From the NCBI RefSeq assembly GCF_027116575.1, contig NZ_CP098252.1:1860001-1924000 (forward strand): a stretch of 64,000 bases of DNA, given 5' to 3'. Each line of letters starts with the position of its first letter. Position 1 is the stretch's first letter. Made by a program: the position numbers and the translations under genes. The notes beneath the pieces are model-generated. The model had not been told where the DNA came from. It ran no database searches and saw nothing but the letters and a program-made list of their open reading frames with translations. Positions 10,685-21,180 of the stretch are shown here, in pieces. Source of the stretch: Oxalobacter aliiformigenes (lineage in GTDB: Bacteria > Pseudomonadota > Gammaproteobacteria > Burkholderiales > Burkholderiaceae_D).

Positions 10685-11503
10685 TTACAACCACACTCCC
10701 AACAAAACAGCCAGTGGCAACACGGGAATCAGCGAGTCAATCCGGTCCAGAACTCCACCATGTCCCGGCAACAGATTGCTGCTATCCTTGAATCCCCTGC
10801 GCCGTTTCAGCTTCGATTCCAGCAGATCACCGACAATGCTCAGCGCTACCAGCAGAACCAGACCAGCCAGCATGGCAACCGGACCATAGCGTACATATAT
10901 CCTCAATGCAATATTGTCCTCCAGCGGAATCAGCCATACCACCACCACGGCTGCCACGATCACCGCACACAATCCCCCTACCACTCCTTCCCAGGTCTTG
11001 CCGGGAGAAATCGCGGGAGCCAGTTTGCGTTTTCCAAAAGCTCTTCCGGCAAAATAGGCACCGATATCGGCCAGCCAGACAATCATCAGAATCGAAAGCA
11101 GCAGTACAGCAGAGCGGATGTACAGAACATATACGGAAAGGAAACTTCCCAGAATCGATAACCAGTAAAGCAGCTGATACAGATAAGCCATAACCGTACC
11201 GGGTTTCGGCAACTCGCGAAACAGGGAAGGAATGAGAAAAAGAATCCAGATCGCCACCGACGCCACGATACACAGGACATAAGCATCTTCAGGAAACCAC
11301 AACAGCGCCACGATAAAAACGATTCCGGAAACCGCCGCCATCACAAACGGATGACGGTTTTCGAACAGCCGCGCATTTTCCCACGACGCCGCGCAGAAAA
11401 ACACCAGAAGGAAAAGACCAAACAGCCTACTGCTTTGCGACCATAAAACCAGAAACAGAACCGCTGCAAGGCAGATGGCAGTATATATGCGTTTTTTCAG
11501 CAT
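10685..11503 (-). CDS. cdsA: Phosphatidate cytidylyltransferase
   Basis: 272 residues, very hydrophobic, about eight membrane helices. The family signature near the C-terminus is present: SIVGDLLESKLKRRRGFKDS, followed by LPGHGGVLDRIDSL. CdsA makes CDP-diacylglycerol, the precursor of all phospholipids, in the inner membrane. It sits between uppS and dxr with gaps of only three bases on either side, so the three are co-transcribed. Confidence 0.96.
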   Translation of the reverse strand: MLKKRIYTAICLAAVLFLVLWSQSSRLFGLFLLVFFCAASWENARLFENRHPFVMAAVSGIVFIVALLWFPEDAYVLCIVASVAIWILFLIPSLFRELPKPGTVMAYLYQLLYWLSILGSFLSVYVLYIRSAVLLLSILMIVWLADIGAYFAGRAFGKRKLAPAISPGKTWEGVVGGLCAVIVAAVVVVWLIPLEDNIALRIYVRYGPVAMLAGLVLLVALSIVGDLLESKLKRRRGFKDSSNLLPGHGGVLDRIDSLIPVLPLAVLLGVWL

Positions 11504-11506
11504 CGA

Positions 11507-12238
11507 TCATATCACTAGTTGTTCACTTGTCTTCCCGAATCGTCTTTCCCTGGACTTAAAAGACAGAATTGCCTTTTCCAGCTCCCTGTCATCGAAATCG
11601 GGCCAGTATATATCAGTAAAGTATAACTCGGTATAAGCCAACTGCCAGAGGAGAAAGTTGGATATCCGTTTTTCTCCGCCGGTACGGATGAACAGATCGG
11701 GATCAGGAGCGTAAGACAGCGCAAGATAGGAAGCGAGTCGTTTCTCTGTCATTTCCGCCATTCCAATACCATCTTGCGACATCCTCCTGACCGCCTGCAG
11801 TATGTCCCACCGTCCACCATAATTGGCACATACCGTCAATGTCAATGCCGTATTGGCCGATGTCCTATCCTGTGCCCGTGCAATCGCTTCCTGGAGATTC
11901 GAATCGAAACGGCTGATATCGCCAATGACATTCAACCGGATATTGTTTGCATCCAATCTGTCCGTTTCTTTTTCAAGAGTGGACAGAAACAGATTCATCA
12001 GAAAACCGACTTCCTCACTGGGTCTGCTCCAGTTCTCCGAACTGAACGCAAAGACCGTCAAATAAGGAATTCCGCGTGAAATACACCCTTCAATGGTACG
12101 CCTGATGGCCTCGACACCCTTGGCATGTCCAGCTACACGCGGTAAAAAACGCTTTTTCGCCCAACGACCATTGCCATCCATTACGATGGCAATATGTCGG
12201 GGCATGACAACCTTACCGGAAACAATATTGTCGGACAT
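11507..12238 (-). CDS. uppS: Isoprenyl (undecaprenyl) diphosphate synthase
   Basis: A cis-prenyltransferase of 243 residues, or 232 if the second Met is used. The catalytic Asp lies in [15 protein letters not shown], and the conserved [15 protein letters not shown] and YTELYFTD segments follow. It makes undecaprenyl diphosphate, the lipid carrier for peptidoglycan and O-antigen. The start may be internal at 12205 ([11 protein letters not shown]), where AAGG stands five bases upstream; the first ATG lacks a visible site. It follows frr by 19 bases. Confidence 0.96.
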   Translation of the reverse strand: MSDNIVSGKVVMPRHIAIVMDGNGRWAKKRFLPRVAGHAKGVEAIRRTIEGCISRGIPYLTVFAFSSENWSRPSEEVGFLMNLFLSTLEKETDRLDANNIRLNVIGDISRFDSNLQEAIARAQDRTSANTALTLTVCANYGGRWDILQAVRRMSQDGIGMAEMTEKRLASYLALSYAPDPDLFIRTGGEKRISNFLLWQLAYTELYFTDIYWPDFDDRELEKAILSFKSRERRFGKTSEQLVI

Positions 12239-12257
12239 GTCTGAAATGACGAATCCG

Positions 12258-12818
12258 TCAAACGGTCATGACTTCTTTTTCTTTTTCAGTCAACAGTTTG
12301 TCGATTTGCTGAACGAACCTGTCCGTCAATTTCTGGATATCGTCCTGAGCACGACGTTCGTCATCTTCCGAACATTCCTTATCCTTGACCATTTTCTTCA
12401 GTGATTCGTTTGCGTCGCGGCGAATATTGCGGACAGCTACCTTGGCATCCTCACCTTCCGTTTTGACCAGTTTGACCATTTCCTTGCGACGTTCTTCGGT
12501 CAACGGAGGAGTCGGTACACGAATAATATCGCCGACAGAAGATGGATTCAGGCCAAGATCGGAGTCACGAATGGCTTTTTCGATAACACTGACCATCTTT
12601 TTTTCCCAAGGCTGAACCGAAATGGTTCGCGCATCGATCAGAGTGACATTGGCGACCTGGCTGATCTGGGTAGGAGAACCGTAATAATCGACTTGAATAT
12701 GGTCGAGAATGCCGGTATGAGCGCGGCCAGTACGTACCTTGGCCAAATCGGCTTTCAGCGATTCGACCGATTTGTTCATTTTCTGTTCGGCATTTTTTTT
12801 CACTTCGGCAATATTCAT
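12258..12818 (-). CDS. frr: Ribosome recycling factor
   Basis: 186 residues, the exact length class of RRF, with the helical-bundle/beta-barrel layout: [19 protein letters not shown], then [14 protein letters not shown] and [19 protein letters not shown] works with EF-G to split the post-termination ribosome. AGGG seven bases before the ATG supports the start. Placement between pyrH and uppS is standard. Confidence 0.97.
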   Translation of the reverse strand: MNIAEVKKNAEQKMNKSVESLKADLAKVRTGRAHTGILDHIQVDYYGSPTQISQVANVTLIDARTISVQPWEKKMVSVIEKAIRDSDLGLNPSSVGDIIRVPTPPLTEERRKEMVKLVKTEGEDAKVAVRNIRRDANESLKKMVKDKECSEDDERRAQDDIQKLTDRFVQQIDKLLTEKEKEVMTV

Positions 12819-12883
12819 GAAACACCCTCTTGCAAAATATTCAGTAAAAAGCCATTAGGCACTGGCATTATATCGGTTCTGTT

Positions 12884-13600
12884 TCAAATATGGACAAGTG
12901 TTCCCTCATCTTCACCAAGAAGAACCCGCTTTAAGGCGCCATGCTTGAGAATCGAGAATATCTTGATCGGCAATTTCTGATCGCGACATAATGCAAAAGC
13001 GGCAGCATCCATCACCTCAAGATGTTTTTCGATCGCTTCATCGAAAGTGATATGTGAATACCGCGTTGCAGAGGTATCTTTCATCGGATCCGCACTGTAC
13101 ACGCCGTCGACCTTGGTTGCCTTCAAAACGATTTCCGCCCCCATTTCCGCACCGCGCAATGCTGCTGCGGTATCCGTCGTAAAGAAAGGATTGCCCGTTC
13201 CGGCAGCAAAGACAACAACCTTGCCTTCTTCAAGGTACTGAAGCGCTTTCGGCCGCACATAGGATTCGACAACCTGATCGATACCGATGGCAGACATGAC
13301 ACGTGCTGTCAGCCCGGCCTGCTCCATGGCATCGGCCAGCGCCAGCGAATTGATTACGGTAGCCAGCATTCCCATATAATCGGCTGTCGCACGGTCCATT
13401 CCCTTGGCACCTGGAGCGACACCACGGAAAATATTGCCGCCACCGATCACGATGGCCATTTCCACTCCCAGATTTGCAGCGTCAACCACATCACCGACCA
13501 TTTGCTCAATGGAAGCACGATTGATGCCGAACTGGTCTTCCCCCATAAGAGCCTCACCTGACAATTTCAGAAGAACCCGCTTGTAAAGTGGACTGGTCAT
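12884..13600 (-). CDS. pyrH: Uridylate kinase
   Basis: 238 residues of the amino-acid-kinase fold: [14 protein letters not shown] at the N-terminus, [10 protein letters not shown], and the phosphate-binding segment [19 protein letters not shown]. PyrH phosphorylates UMP to UDP, and bacterial forms are hexamers regulated by GTP and UTP. AGGA lies ten bases before the ATG. It follows tsf by 83 bases with a strong terminator-type hairpin in between, so its expression is probably partly uncoupled from tsf. Confidence 0.97.
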   Translation of the reverse strand: MTSPLYKRVLLKLSGEALMGEDQFGINRASIEQMVGDVVDAANLGVEMAIVIGGGNIFRGVAPGAKGMDRATADYMGMLATVINSLALADAMEQAGLTARVMSAIGIDQVVESYVRPKALQYLEEGKVVVFAAGTGNPFFTTDTAAALRGAEMGAEIVLKATKVDGVYSADPMKDTSATRYSHITFDEAIEKHLEVMDAAAFALCRDQKLPIKIFSILKHGALKRVLLGEDEGTLVHI

Positions 13601-13649
13601 ACCCTGAATTCCTTATCTTGCAGCCTAAAAATGAAAAATAACAAAACCT

Positions 13650-13676
13650 TACAAAAACGGGCCTTTCGGCCCGTTT
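13650..13676 (-). terminator. Hairpin terminator/attenuator between tsf and pyrH
   Basis: A perfect nine-base stem, AAACGGGCC at 13655-13663 with GGCCCGTTT at 13668-13676, loop of four. Read on the minus strand the stem ends in a T run at 13653-13657, just after the tsf stop. It fits a Rho-independent terminator that would leave rpsB-tsf in excess over pyrH and the genes beyond. Confidence 0.75.
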
Positions 13677-13683
13677 GAAAGCA

Positions 13684-14592
13684 TCAAGCTTTGGCTGCCG
13701 CCATTTGCGCGGCAACTTCCGCGGCAAAGTCGTCCGATTTTTTCTCCAGACCTTCACCGACAACATACAACGTATAAGACTTGATCGTTGTATTTTTTTC
13801 TTTCAGCATCTGGCCGACAGACTGTTTGTCATTTTTGACAAAAGGCTGATTCAGCAGGGAAACTTCCTTCAGGAATTTCTGAACGGAACCTTCGATACGA
13901 CGGGCGATGATATCGGCTGGCTGAGCCTTCTTGCCTTCCGCAACCGCCTTGGCTGAATCTTCCTCGGCCTTTTGCTGGGCAATCGAACGTTCTCTTTCAA
14001 TCAATGCCGGATCAACCTGTTCGGCCGACAATGCAGCGGGTTTCATGGCCGCGATATGCATCGCGACATCCTTGCCGACCTGCTCGTCCGGGCCATCGTA
14101 TTCCACAATGACGCCAATACGGGAACCATGCAAGTATGAAGCGATTTTCGCATCCGTCTGGTGACGTGCAAAACGCCGGATGGACATGTTTTCTCCTATA
14201 CGGCCGATCAGATCCTTGCGCTGTTCATCCACCGTCTTTCCATCCATAGGCAAAGCAGACAACGCCGCCACATCGGCAGGATTGTCATTCGCCACCAGTT
14301 TGGCACATGCATTGGCCAATGCAATGAAATCATCATTTTTCGTGACGAAATCGGTTTCGCAGTTTACTTCGACAATAGATGCCGCATTCCCATCCACATG
14401 AATGGCGATAACCCCTTCAGCGGCGATACGACTGGACGCTTTCGAAGCCTTGTTGCCCAGTTTGACCCGCAGGATATCTTCCGCTTTCTGAATATCACCA
14501 TTCGCCTCGGTCAATGCTTTTTTACATTCCATCATCGGGGCGTCGGTTTTCGCACGCAGCTGGCCTACCATAGCTGCTGTAATGACTGCCAT
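13684..14592 (-). CDS. tsf: Elongation factor Ts
   Basis: 302 residues. The N-terminal UBA-like domain ([21 protein letters not shown]) and the EF-Tu-contact segment (IAAEGVI, then [14 protein letters not shown]) are both present, followed by two dimerisation-type core repeats. EF-Ts exchanges GDP for GTP on EF-Tu. AAGGAG at good spacing supports the start. It follows rpsB with a 92-base spacer holding two hairpins, and is followed by a terminator-type stem. Confidence 0.97.
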   Translation of the reverse strand: MAVITAAMVGQLRAKTDAPMMECKKALTEANGDIQKAEDILRVKLGNKASKASSRIAAEGVIAIHVDGNAASIVEVNCETDFVTKNDDFIALANACAKLVANDNPADVAALSALPMDGKTVDEQRKDLIGRIGENMSIRRFARHQTDAKIASYLHGSRIGVIVEYDGPDEQVGKDVAMHIAAMKPAALSAEQVDPALIERERSIAQQKAEEDSAKAVAEGKKAQPADIIARRIEGSVQKFLKEVSLLNQPFVKNDKQSVGQMLKEKNTTIKSYTLYVVGEGLEKKSDDFAAEVAAQMAAAKA

Positions 14593-14609
14593 ACTGTTCT
14601 CCTTGCTAA

Positions 14610-14675
14610 GGGGGCAGACGCCCCCGTTTTTACTGAATATTTTTTACGAATCATTCCGGATCGGCTCCGGAATGA
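14610..14675 (-). promoter_or_regulatory. Two hairpins in the rpsB-tsf intercistronic spacer
   Basis: The first hairpin, nearest tsf, pairs GGGGGC (14610-14615) with GCCCCC (14620-14625) and ends only a few bases before the tsf ribosome site. The second is a perfect ten-base stem, TCATTCCGGA (14651-14660) with TCCGGAATGA (14666-14675), ten bases after the rpsB stop. Neither has a long T run on the minus strand, so they look more like attenuating or mRNA-stability elements than full terminators. Function is inferred only. Confidence 0.5.
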
Positions 14676-14684
14676 CGCACATCA

Positions 14685-15422
14685 TCATTTGCCTTCTTCA
14701 GCGACTTCCTCGCCCTTTACTGCTTCCAGAACGTCCTGCATGGCACTGGCACGTCCCTCAAGAATCGCATCGGCGACGCCGCGAGCATAAAGCTGGATCG
14801 CCTTGGAAGAATCGTCATTGCCCGGGATGACGTAAGCCAGTCCTTCTGGCGAATGATTGGTATCGACTACACCGATAACAGGAATGCCGAGTTTGGCAGC
14901 TTCGGTAACAGCGCCCTTGTGATAACCGACGTCAACGACGAAAAGCGCATCAGGCAGACCATTCATATCCTTGATACCGCCAATGGATTTCTGCAATTTG
15001 GCAACTTCACGCTGGAACATCAGCCCCTCTTTTTTGCTCATCTTGTCGACAGTGCCGTCTTCGATGGCAGCTTCCATATCCTTTAAGCGTTTGATGGAAG
15101 TCCGGATCGTTTTGAAATTGGTCAGCATTCCTCCCAGCCAGCGCTGGTCGACATAAGGCATACCGGCACGCTGTGCTTCGCTGGCGATGATGTCGCGGGC
15201 CTGTCGTTTTGTTCCGACCATCAGGATGGTACCGCGGTTGGCTGCCAGCTGGCGGATGTAATTCATCGCGTCGTTATACATTGCCAGAGTTTTTTCAAGA
15301 TTGACAATGTGGATTTTGTTGCGATGCCCAAAGATGAAAGGAGCCATCTTTGGGTTCCAGAAACGGGTCTGGTGGCCGAAATGAACACCGGCTTCCAGCA
15401 TTTCACGCATGGTAACGGACAT
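14685..15422 (-). CDS. rpsB: 30S ribosomal protein S2
   Basis: 245 residues beginning [23 protein letters not shown] six bases upstream fixes this start, although the open frame continues to 15515. Family segments: [46 protein letters not shown] and the C-terminal [20 protein letters not shown]2 joins the small subunit late, on the solvent side. First gene of the long minus-strand run. Confidence 0.97.
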   Translation of the reverse strand: MSVTMREMLEAGVHFGHQTRFWNPKMAPFIFGHRNKIHIVNLEKTLAMYNDAMNYIRQLAANRGTILMVGTKRQARDIIASEAQRAGMPYVDQRWLGGMLTNFKTIRTSIKRLKDMEAAIEDGTVDKMSKKEGLMFQREVAKLQKSIGGIKDMNGLPDALFVVDVGYHKGAVTEAAKLGIPVIGVVDTNHSPEGLAYVIPGNDDSSKAIQLYARGVADAILEGRASAMQDVLEAVKGEEVAEEGK

Positions 15423-15546
15423 AATAATCTCCAGGGTTAGGTCTTGAATTCGCCCAAGAACCCGTCTGGCGGGCACCCTTTCAGGCCGAATTCGCGATTT
15501 ACAGTTAAAAAACAAATAAGGTCTTGAAAACTTTCAAGAGTTCACC

Positions 15547-15575
15547 ATTGTACTGTAAAAACAAATCCGCTTGAA
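15547..15575 (-). promoter_or_regulatory. Candidate sigma-70 promoter for rpsB
   Basis: On the minus strand a TACAAT -10 box (15547-15552) stands 17 bases after a weak TTCAAG -35 box (15570-15575). Transcription would start near 15540 and give a leader of about 118 bases before rpsB, long enough to hold an S2 autoregulatory structure as known for rpsB leaders. Based on motif match only. Confidence 0.45.
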
Positions 15576-15687
15576 GTGACTAAATGACAAAAAGAGACGA
15601 AAACGTGATACAAAATTCTTTTTCCACAAGCGCCATTACAGGATAATGACCATATAACTGAATTTTCACCCATTCCCGGATCTTCTT

Positions 15688-17208
15688 ATGAATGCTCTTT
15701 ACTCCATTGACGCCGTCCGTACCCTTGAACAGGCTGCCCTTGCCGATCTGCCGACAGGAACGCTGATGCAGAGAGCCGGCAGACAGGCCGCTACACTTGC
15801 CATGTCACTTCTGTCAGACCTTCCGGAAAAACAGAAAACGGTACTGGTTCTGGCAGGCCCCGGGAACAATGGAGGCGACGCGCTTGAAATGGCCACCCTG
15901 CTCGCCGATTCAGGCATTTCCGTTTCCGTTCTTCTGGTTTCCAACCGCAAGAAAAATGAACCGGAAGAAGCTCGTCTGGCCAGACAAAAAGCCATAAAAA
16001 GCGCCATCCACTGGGAAGATGCCCTTTCCATCAAAACCACGCTTGAATCACTGAGAAAAAGAAACTGGTCCCTCGTCGTGGATGGCATGTTCGGCATCGG
16101 TCTGAAAGAAGCGTTGACCGGCAACCGAAGCGAACTGGTCGAAACCGTCAATACATTTTCATGTCCTGTCCTTGCACTGGATGTTCCAAGCGGTCTGAAT
16201 GCAGATACAGGCAATGTCGTCGGTCAGGATGCCGTGGCCATTAAGGCAACTCACACGATCACATTTCTCGCCGACAAACCGGGACTGCATACCGGCAAAG
16301 GCCGCGACTATGCCGGTCAGGTACATGTCGCCCCGCTGGATGTCGATAAAAAATATTTTCCCGAGACCCGGTGCTGGTTGAATTCTCCAAAATTGTTTAG
16401 TCGTTTGCTTGCCCCCCGGCTTCACGACACGCACAAAGGCAGCTATGGACGTATCGCCATTGTAGGCGGAGCCGACGGAATGGCAGGTGCTCCGGTTCTG
16501 GCCGCAAGGACAGCACTCTATACGGGCTCAGGTTTGTGCTATGCCGTTTATCTGAAAAATCCGCCTGTTTATGACCCTGTCACACCGGAATTAATGTTCA
16601 GGGCCGCTCATCAATACGATTTCTCATCAGACGTCATTGTCATTGGCCCCGGACTGGGCAAATCCCCTGTCGCCAGAGAATATGTCGAAAAAACCATCGA
16701 ATCCGGCAAACCGGCTTTATTCGATGCCGATGCCCTGAATATTCTGGCGGAGAGTGTCGAATTGCAAGAAAGTCTTGCCGATCGTTCCCCGCCTTCGGTT
16801 ATCACTCCCCACCCGCTTGAAGCAGCACGTCTTCTCGGAACAGACAGTATATCCATTCAGTCCGACAGACTGAAAGCAGCCATGCAGCTTGCCACGAAAT
16901 TCAATGCCATCGCCATTCTGAAAGGATCGGGAACGGTTATCTGTTCTCCCGATGGAAAAACCGTCATCAACCCCACCGGAAATCCGGGGCTGGCGACAGC
17001 CGGTACCGGTGATGTTCTGTCCGGCATGACAGGAAGTTTGATAGCGCAGGGCTGGCCCGCGTGGGAGGCGGCATTGGCTGCCGTCTGGCTGCATGGAAAA
17101 GCTGCCGACATTCTGGAAAAGGAACATCGCGGCTGCATTGGCATAACGGCTGGGGAAATCGCTCCGGTGGCCCGTAATCTGCTCAATGAATGTATCGCAA
17201 AAAAATAA
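15688..17208 (+). CDS. nnr: Bifunctional NAD(P)HX epimerase / ADP-dependent dehydratase
   Basis: 506 residues with two domains. The N-terminal YjeF_N epimerase (about 1-215) contains AGPGNNGGDALEMA; the C-terminal ribokinase-like dehydratase (about 225-506) contains KGSYGRIAIVGGADGM, VIGPGLGKS, VITPHPLEAARLLG and NPGLATAGTGDVLSGM with the catalytic Asp. The enzyme repairs hydrated NADH and NADPH. It is divergent from rpsB, stands alone, and ends in a terminator shared with convergent lon. Length is normal for the fused form. Confidence 0.96.
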   Translation: MNALYSIDAVRTLEQAALADLPTGTLMQRAGRQAATLAMSLLSDLPEKQKTVLVLAGPGNNGGDALEMATLLADSGISVSVLLVSNRKKNEPEEARLARQKAIKSAIHWEDALSIKTTLESLRKRNWSLVVDGMFGIGLKEALTGNRSELVETVNTFSCPVLALDVPSGLNADTGNVVGQDAVAIKATHTITFLADKPGLHTGKGRDYAGQVHVAPLDVDKKYFPETRCWLNSPKLFSRLLAPRLHDTHKGSYGRIAIVGGADGMAGAPVLAARTALYTGSGLCYAVYLKNPPVYDPVTPELMFRAAHQYDFSSDVIVIGPGLGKSPVAREYVEKTIESGKPALFDADALNILAESVELQESLADRSPPSVITPHPLEAARLLGTDSISIQSDRLKAAMQLATKFNAIAILKGSGTVICSPDGKTVINPTGNPGLATAGTGDVLSGMTGSLIAQGWPAWEAALAAVWLHGKAADILEKEHRGCIGITAGEIAPVARNLLNECIAKK

Positions 17209-17211
17209 TGA

Positions 17212-17236
17212 AAAAGCCCCGGAATCCGGGGCTTTT
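17212..17236. terminator. Bidirectional terminator between nnr and lon
   Basis: AAAAGCCCCG (17212-17221) pairs with CGGGGCTTTT (17227-17236) over a five-base loop. The A/T ends make T runs in both directions, suiting the two convergent genes whose stops lie at 17208 and 17253. Confidence 0.85.
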
Positions 17237-17252
17237 CGATTTCAACAGAACT

Positions 17253-19664
17253 TCAGTGCGTCACCACACTGCCGCCACTGGCATTTTCGGATTTTTCTGC
17301 AGTGACAGGAACAGCAGCCGGTTCTTCCGTAATGGGTTCCGGTTGGCGTTCCAGTGCGATTTCCCAGACCTTGTCGATCCAGCGTACCGGAATGATCTCC
17401 AGCTTGTTTTTGACATTGTCGGGGATTTCCACGAGATCTTTCACATTTTCCTGTGGAATGATCACTTTCTTGATCCCGCCCCGCAACGCAGCCAGCAGTT
17501 TTTCCTTCAGGCCACCGATCGGGAGCACCTCGCCGCGCAAGGTAATTTCACCTGTCATCGCGACATCAGCCCTGACCGGAATACCACTGAAAACGGATAC
17601 CAGTGCCGTTGCCATCGAAATACCCGCGGACGGTCCGTCTTTCGGAGTCGCTCCTTCCGGTACATGGATATGGATATCCTTTTTCTCGAAAGCCTCGTTT
17701 CTGATACCCAGATTGTTGGCCCGACTGCGCACTACCGTTCTGGCCGCTTCGATAGACTCTTTCATGACATCGCCCAAGGTACCCGTCCGGATAATCTGGC
17801 CCTTTCCGGGAACGGTGACCGCTTCCACGGTCAGCAGTTCCCCGCCGACTTCCGTCCATGCCAGACCGGTCACTTCACCGATCTGGTTTTCCTTTTCGGC
17901 AATACCGAAATCGAACTGACGGACACCGAGGAATTTGTCGATATTCTTGGGAGTCACGACAATTCTGCGATTCTGTTTTTTCAATAACAGCATCTTGACG
18001 ACCTTGCGGCAGATTTTGGAAATCTCCCGTTCAAGTGCGCGTACACCGGCTTCCCGTGTGTAATAACGGATAATGTCACGAATAGCCGCTTCGGTAATCG
18101 AGAGCTCCGTTTCTTTCAGACCATTGCCCTTCATCTGTTTGGGCAACAGATAACGTTGTGCAATGCTCGTTTTCTCGTCTTCCGTATAACCGGACAGGCG
18201 GATGACTTCCATTCTGTCCAGAAGGGCAGGCGGAATATTGTAGGAATTGGATGTTGCGATAAACATCACATCAGACAAGTCGAAATCCACCTCGACATAG
18301 TGATCGGAAAACGTATGATTCTGTTCCGGATCCAGCACTTCCAGCAACGCCGCTGCTGGATCTCCCCTGAAATCGGCACCGATCTTGTCCACCTCATCCA
18401 GCAGGAAAAGCGGATTGCGCACACCGGCCTTGACCAGGCTCTGCAAAATCTTGCCGGGCATGGCTCCGATATAGGTACGGCGGTGCCCGCGGATCTCCGC
18501 CTCATCACGGACTCCCCCCAGAGCCATTCGTACATACTTGCGGTTGGTTGCGCGTGCTATGGACTGTCCGAGAGAAGTCTTGCCTACCCCAGGAGGTCCG
18601 ACAAAACACAGAATAGGTGCCTTGACCTTGTCAACTCTCTGCTGAACGGCAAGATATTCCAGAATACGTTCCTTGACTCTTTCCAGTCCGTAGTGATCGT
18701 TATCCAGAACTTTTTCCGCATTGGCAAGATCGTTGTTGACTTTGGACTTCTTCCGCCAGGGCAGTGAAACCAGCGTCTCAATATAATTGCGCACGACTGT
18801 CGCTTCCGCCGACATCGGAGACATGGACTTCAGCTTCCTCAACTCGCCCATCGCCTTGTCTTTCGCTTCCTTGGGCATTTTGGCTGCCGTAATCCGTTTT
18901 TCCAGTTCTTCAAGATCAGCACCCTCTTCCCCTTCACCCAATTCACGCTGGATAGCCTTGACCTGTTCGTTCAGGTAATACTCACGCTGCGATTTTTCCA
19001 TCTGGCGTTTGACGCGACCACGAATACGCTTTTCGACCTGCATGATATCGAGTTCGCTTTCAAGTCTTTCCAGAAGATATTCAAGACGTCTCTCGATATC
19101 GACCATCTCGAGAACCACCTGTTTCTGCTCCAGTTTCAACGGCAAATGAGCGGCAATCGTATCGGCGAACCGACCCGGCTCGTCAATGGAAGACAATGAT
19201 GCGACGACTTCCTGCGGAATCTTTTTGTTCAGTTTGACGTACTGTTCGAACTGCTGAACAATGGCGCGTCTCATGGCTTCGATTTCAGGTTCATTTTCGC
19301 CGACTGAATCCACAGGCAGTATATCGGCCAGCAAATGATTTTCACCGGCTTCGACATGCGATATCCTGGCGCGCTGCACGCCTTCGACCAGCACCTTGAC
19401 TGTTCCGTCAGGCAGCTTGAGCATTTGCAATACGGTCGCGATACACCCTATTTCATAAATATCTTCTGCAGTCGGTTCATCTTTCGCGGCCGTTTTCTGT
19501 GCAGCGAGCATAATGGTTTTTTCGGTTTCCATTGCCGTTTCAAGCGCATGAATCGACTTGGGCCTTCCCACGAAAAGCGGGATAACCATGTGCGGAAAAA
19601 CGACGACGTCCCGCAATGGAAGCAATGGAAATCTAGACGGCTTTGTATCAATAGAAGTCATCAT
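17253..19664 (-). CDS. lon: ATP-dependent protease Lon
   Basis: 803 residues: N-terminal substrate domain (about 1-200), coiled linker, AAA+ module with Walker A GPPGVGKTSLG and Walker B FLLDEVDK, and the Ser-Lys protease domain with PKDGPSAGISMA (Ser near residue 680) and a Lys about 43 residues later. Lon degrades misfolded and regulatory proteins. AGG six bases before the first ATG favours the first of two adjacent Met codons. It is the last gene of the tig-clpP-clpX-lon block, 160 bases after clpX, behind an inverted repeat that suggests separate control. Confidence 0.97.
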   Translation of the reverse strand: MMTSIDTKPSRFPLLPLRDVVVFPHMVIPLFVGRPKSIHALETAMETEKTIMLAAQKTAAKDEPTAEDIYEIGCIATVLQMLKLPDGTVKVLVEGVQRARISHVEAGENHLLADILPVDSVGENEPEIEAMRRAIVQQFEQYVKLNKKIPQEVVASLSSIDEPGRFADTIAAHLPLKLEQKQVVLEMVDIERRLEYLLERLESELDIMQVEKRIRGRVKRQMEKSQREYYLNEQVKAIQRELGEGEEGADLEELEKRITAAKMPKEAKDKAMGELRKLKSMSPMSAEATVVRNYIETLVSLPWRKKSKVNNDLANAEKVLDNDHYGLERVKERILEYLAVQQRVDKVKAPILCFVGPPGVGKTSLGQSIARATNRKYVRMALGGVRDEAEIRGHRRTYIGAMPGKILQSLVKAGVRNPLFLLDEVDKIGADFRGDPAAALLEVLDPEQNHTFSDHYVEVDFDLSDVMFIATSNSYNIPPALLDRMEVIRLSGYTEDEKTSIAQRYLLPKQMKGNGLKETELSITEAAIRDIIRYYTREAGVRALEREISKICRKVVKMLLLKKQNRRIVVTPKNIDKFLGVRQFDFGIAEKENQIGEVTGLAWTEVGGELLTVEAVTVPGKGQIIRTGTLGDVMKESIEAARTVVRSRANNLGIRNEAFEKKDIHIHVPEGATPKDGPSAGISMATALVSVFSGIPVRADVAMTGEITLRGEVLPIGGLKEKLLAALRGGIKKVIIPQENVKDLVEIPDNVKNKLEIIPVRWIDKVWEIALERQPEPITEEPAAVPVTAEKSENASGGSVVTH

Positions 19665-19694
19665 GACAAACCTTATGTAATGAGCATAATGATG

Positions 19695-19731
19695 ATATTG
19701 GCCTTATTCTGGAAATTACAAGGCCAAATAT
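19695..19731. repeat. Imperfect inverted repeat upstream of lon
   Basis: ATATTGGCCTT (19695-19705) is mirrored by AAGGCCAAATAT (19720-19731), with one extra base in the right arm and a 14-base centre. It lies about 31-67 bases before the lon start, where an operator could sit. There is no T run, and no match to a regulator I can name. Confidence 0.5.
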
Positions 19732-19824
19732 CGAAAAATTCACTGAAAAGCTGGGTGACAGATATATAAGTCTTTGCCACCAAAAGCGAAAATACACTGA
19801 CCAGCCAGACAGCTCCAAACACGA

Positions 19825-21096
19825 TCAGTTCTGAGCGGCAATTTTCTGTTTATCCTGATAAATCAATAAAGGTTTTGATTCATTTGTCACGGTGTTTTCG
19901 TCAATGACAACCTTGATGACATTTTTTTCTGTCGGCAAATCGTACATGACGTCAAGCAGCAGCTGTTCCATAATGGAACGGAGTCCGCGAGCGCCAGTTT
20001 TGCGTTCCAGTGCCTTTCGGGCAATGGCATGAAGTGCTTCAGGCCGTATTTCAAGCTCTGCACCTTCCATTTCAAGAAGCTTCGTATATTGTTTTACCAA
20101 CGCGTTTTTAGGTTTAACGAGAATATCGATCAATGCATCTTCTGTCAGATCGTTCAGAACCGCAACGACAGGAAGACGCCCGATCAATTCCGGAATCAGT
20201 CCGAATTTTATCAAATCTTCCGGTTCGACGTTCAGGAGTATCTCGTTTCCGGTATTCTCACTCGGACTTTTTACCGTCGCCGAAAATCCGATACCGCCCT
20301 TTTCAGACCGGTTTGCAATGATCTTGCTCAATCCATCGAATGCGCCACCGCAAATGAACATGATATTTGACGTATCGACCTGGATGAAATCCTGATTCGG
20401 ATGTTTGCGTCCGCCCTGTGGCGGAACGGATGCCATCGTGCCTTCCACCAGCTTGAGAAGAGCCTGCTGCACACCCTCGCCTGACACGTCACGAGTGATG
20501 GAAGGATTATCCGATTTTCTGGAAATCTTATCAATTTCATCAATATAAACGATGCCTCTCTGGGCTTTTTCGACATCGTAATCGCAATTCTGAAGCAGTT
20601 TCTGGATAATGTTCTCGACATCCTCCCCGACATAACCGGCTTCCGTCAACGTAGTGGCATCCGCGATGACGAACGGAACATTGAGCATTCGTGCCAACGT
20701 TTGCGCCAGAAGCGTTTTACCCGATCCCGTAGGGCCGACCAGCAGGATGTTGCTTTTAGCCAGTTCGACATCATCGTTTTTTCCGCCATAGTATTTCAGG
20801 CGTTTGTAATGATTGTAAACGGCGACAGAAAGTATTTTTTTCGCCTGTTCCTGCCCGATAACATACTGATCCAGCAAATTGCAGATTTCTTTGGGTGTCG
20901 GCAATTCGGAACCGTTTTCCTTGTCCTGTCCTGAAGAAAGCAATTCTTCACGAATAATGTCATTGCATAAATCAATACACTCGTCACAAATATAGACAGA
21001 GGGTCCCGCAATCAGCTTTTTCACTTCGTTCTGGCTTTTTCCGCAAAACGAGCAATAAAGCATTTTTTCGGTAGATGTAGATTTGTTTTCCGACAT
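19825..21096 (-). CDS. clpX: ClpX, ATPase subunit of the ClpXP protease
   Basis: 423 residues. The N-terminal zinc domain has Cys 15, 18, 37 and 40 (CSFCGK and ICDECIDLC). The AAA+ domain carries [12 protein letters not shown] (Walker A), [10 protein letters not shown] (Walker B), the GYVGEDVE pore-1 loop and RHLGGRxH-like [20 protein letters not shown] is the ClpX-specific arginine segment. The IGF loop for binding ClpP is recognisable as KGGIGFSA. It unfolds and feeds substrates to ClpP, encoded 134 bases upstream behind a terminator. Confidence 0.97.
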   Translation of the reverse strand: MSENKSTSTEKMLYCSFCGKSQNEVKKLIAGPSVYICDECIDLCNDIIREELLSSGQDKENGSELPTPKEICNLLDQYVIGQEQAKKILSVAVYNHYKRLKYYGGKNDDVELAKSNILLVGPTGSGKTLLAQTLARMLNVPFVIADATTLTEAGYVGEDVENIIQKLLQNCDYDVEKAQRGIVYIDEIDKISRKSDNPSITRDVSGEGVQQALLKLVEGTMASVPPQGGRKHPNQDFIQVDTSNIMFICGGAFDGLSKIIANRSEKGGIGFSATVKSPSENTGNEILLNVEPEDLIKFGLIPELIGRLPVVAVLNDLTEDALIDILVKPKNALVKQYTKLLEMEGAELEIRPEALHAIARKALERKTGARGLRSIMEQLLLDVMYDLPTEKNVIKVVIDENTVTNESKPLLIYQDKQKIAAQN

Positions 21097-21180
21097 GAGT
21101 ATATGAACAGGTATAAGATTTAATATAAAAAATGACGGTTAGAAAGATAACACAAACCGCAAATTCTGACAGTGTGCATC

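Noticed and set aside
15423..15540. A confident rpsB autoregulatory leader structure
   Set aside because: The leader is long enough and has repeated GAATTCGC segments, but I could not match it to the published leader fold by eye.
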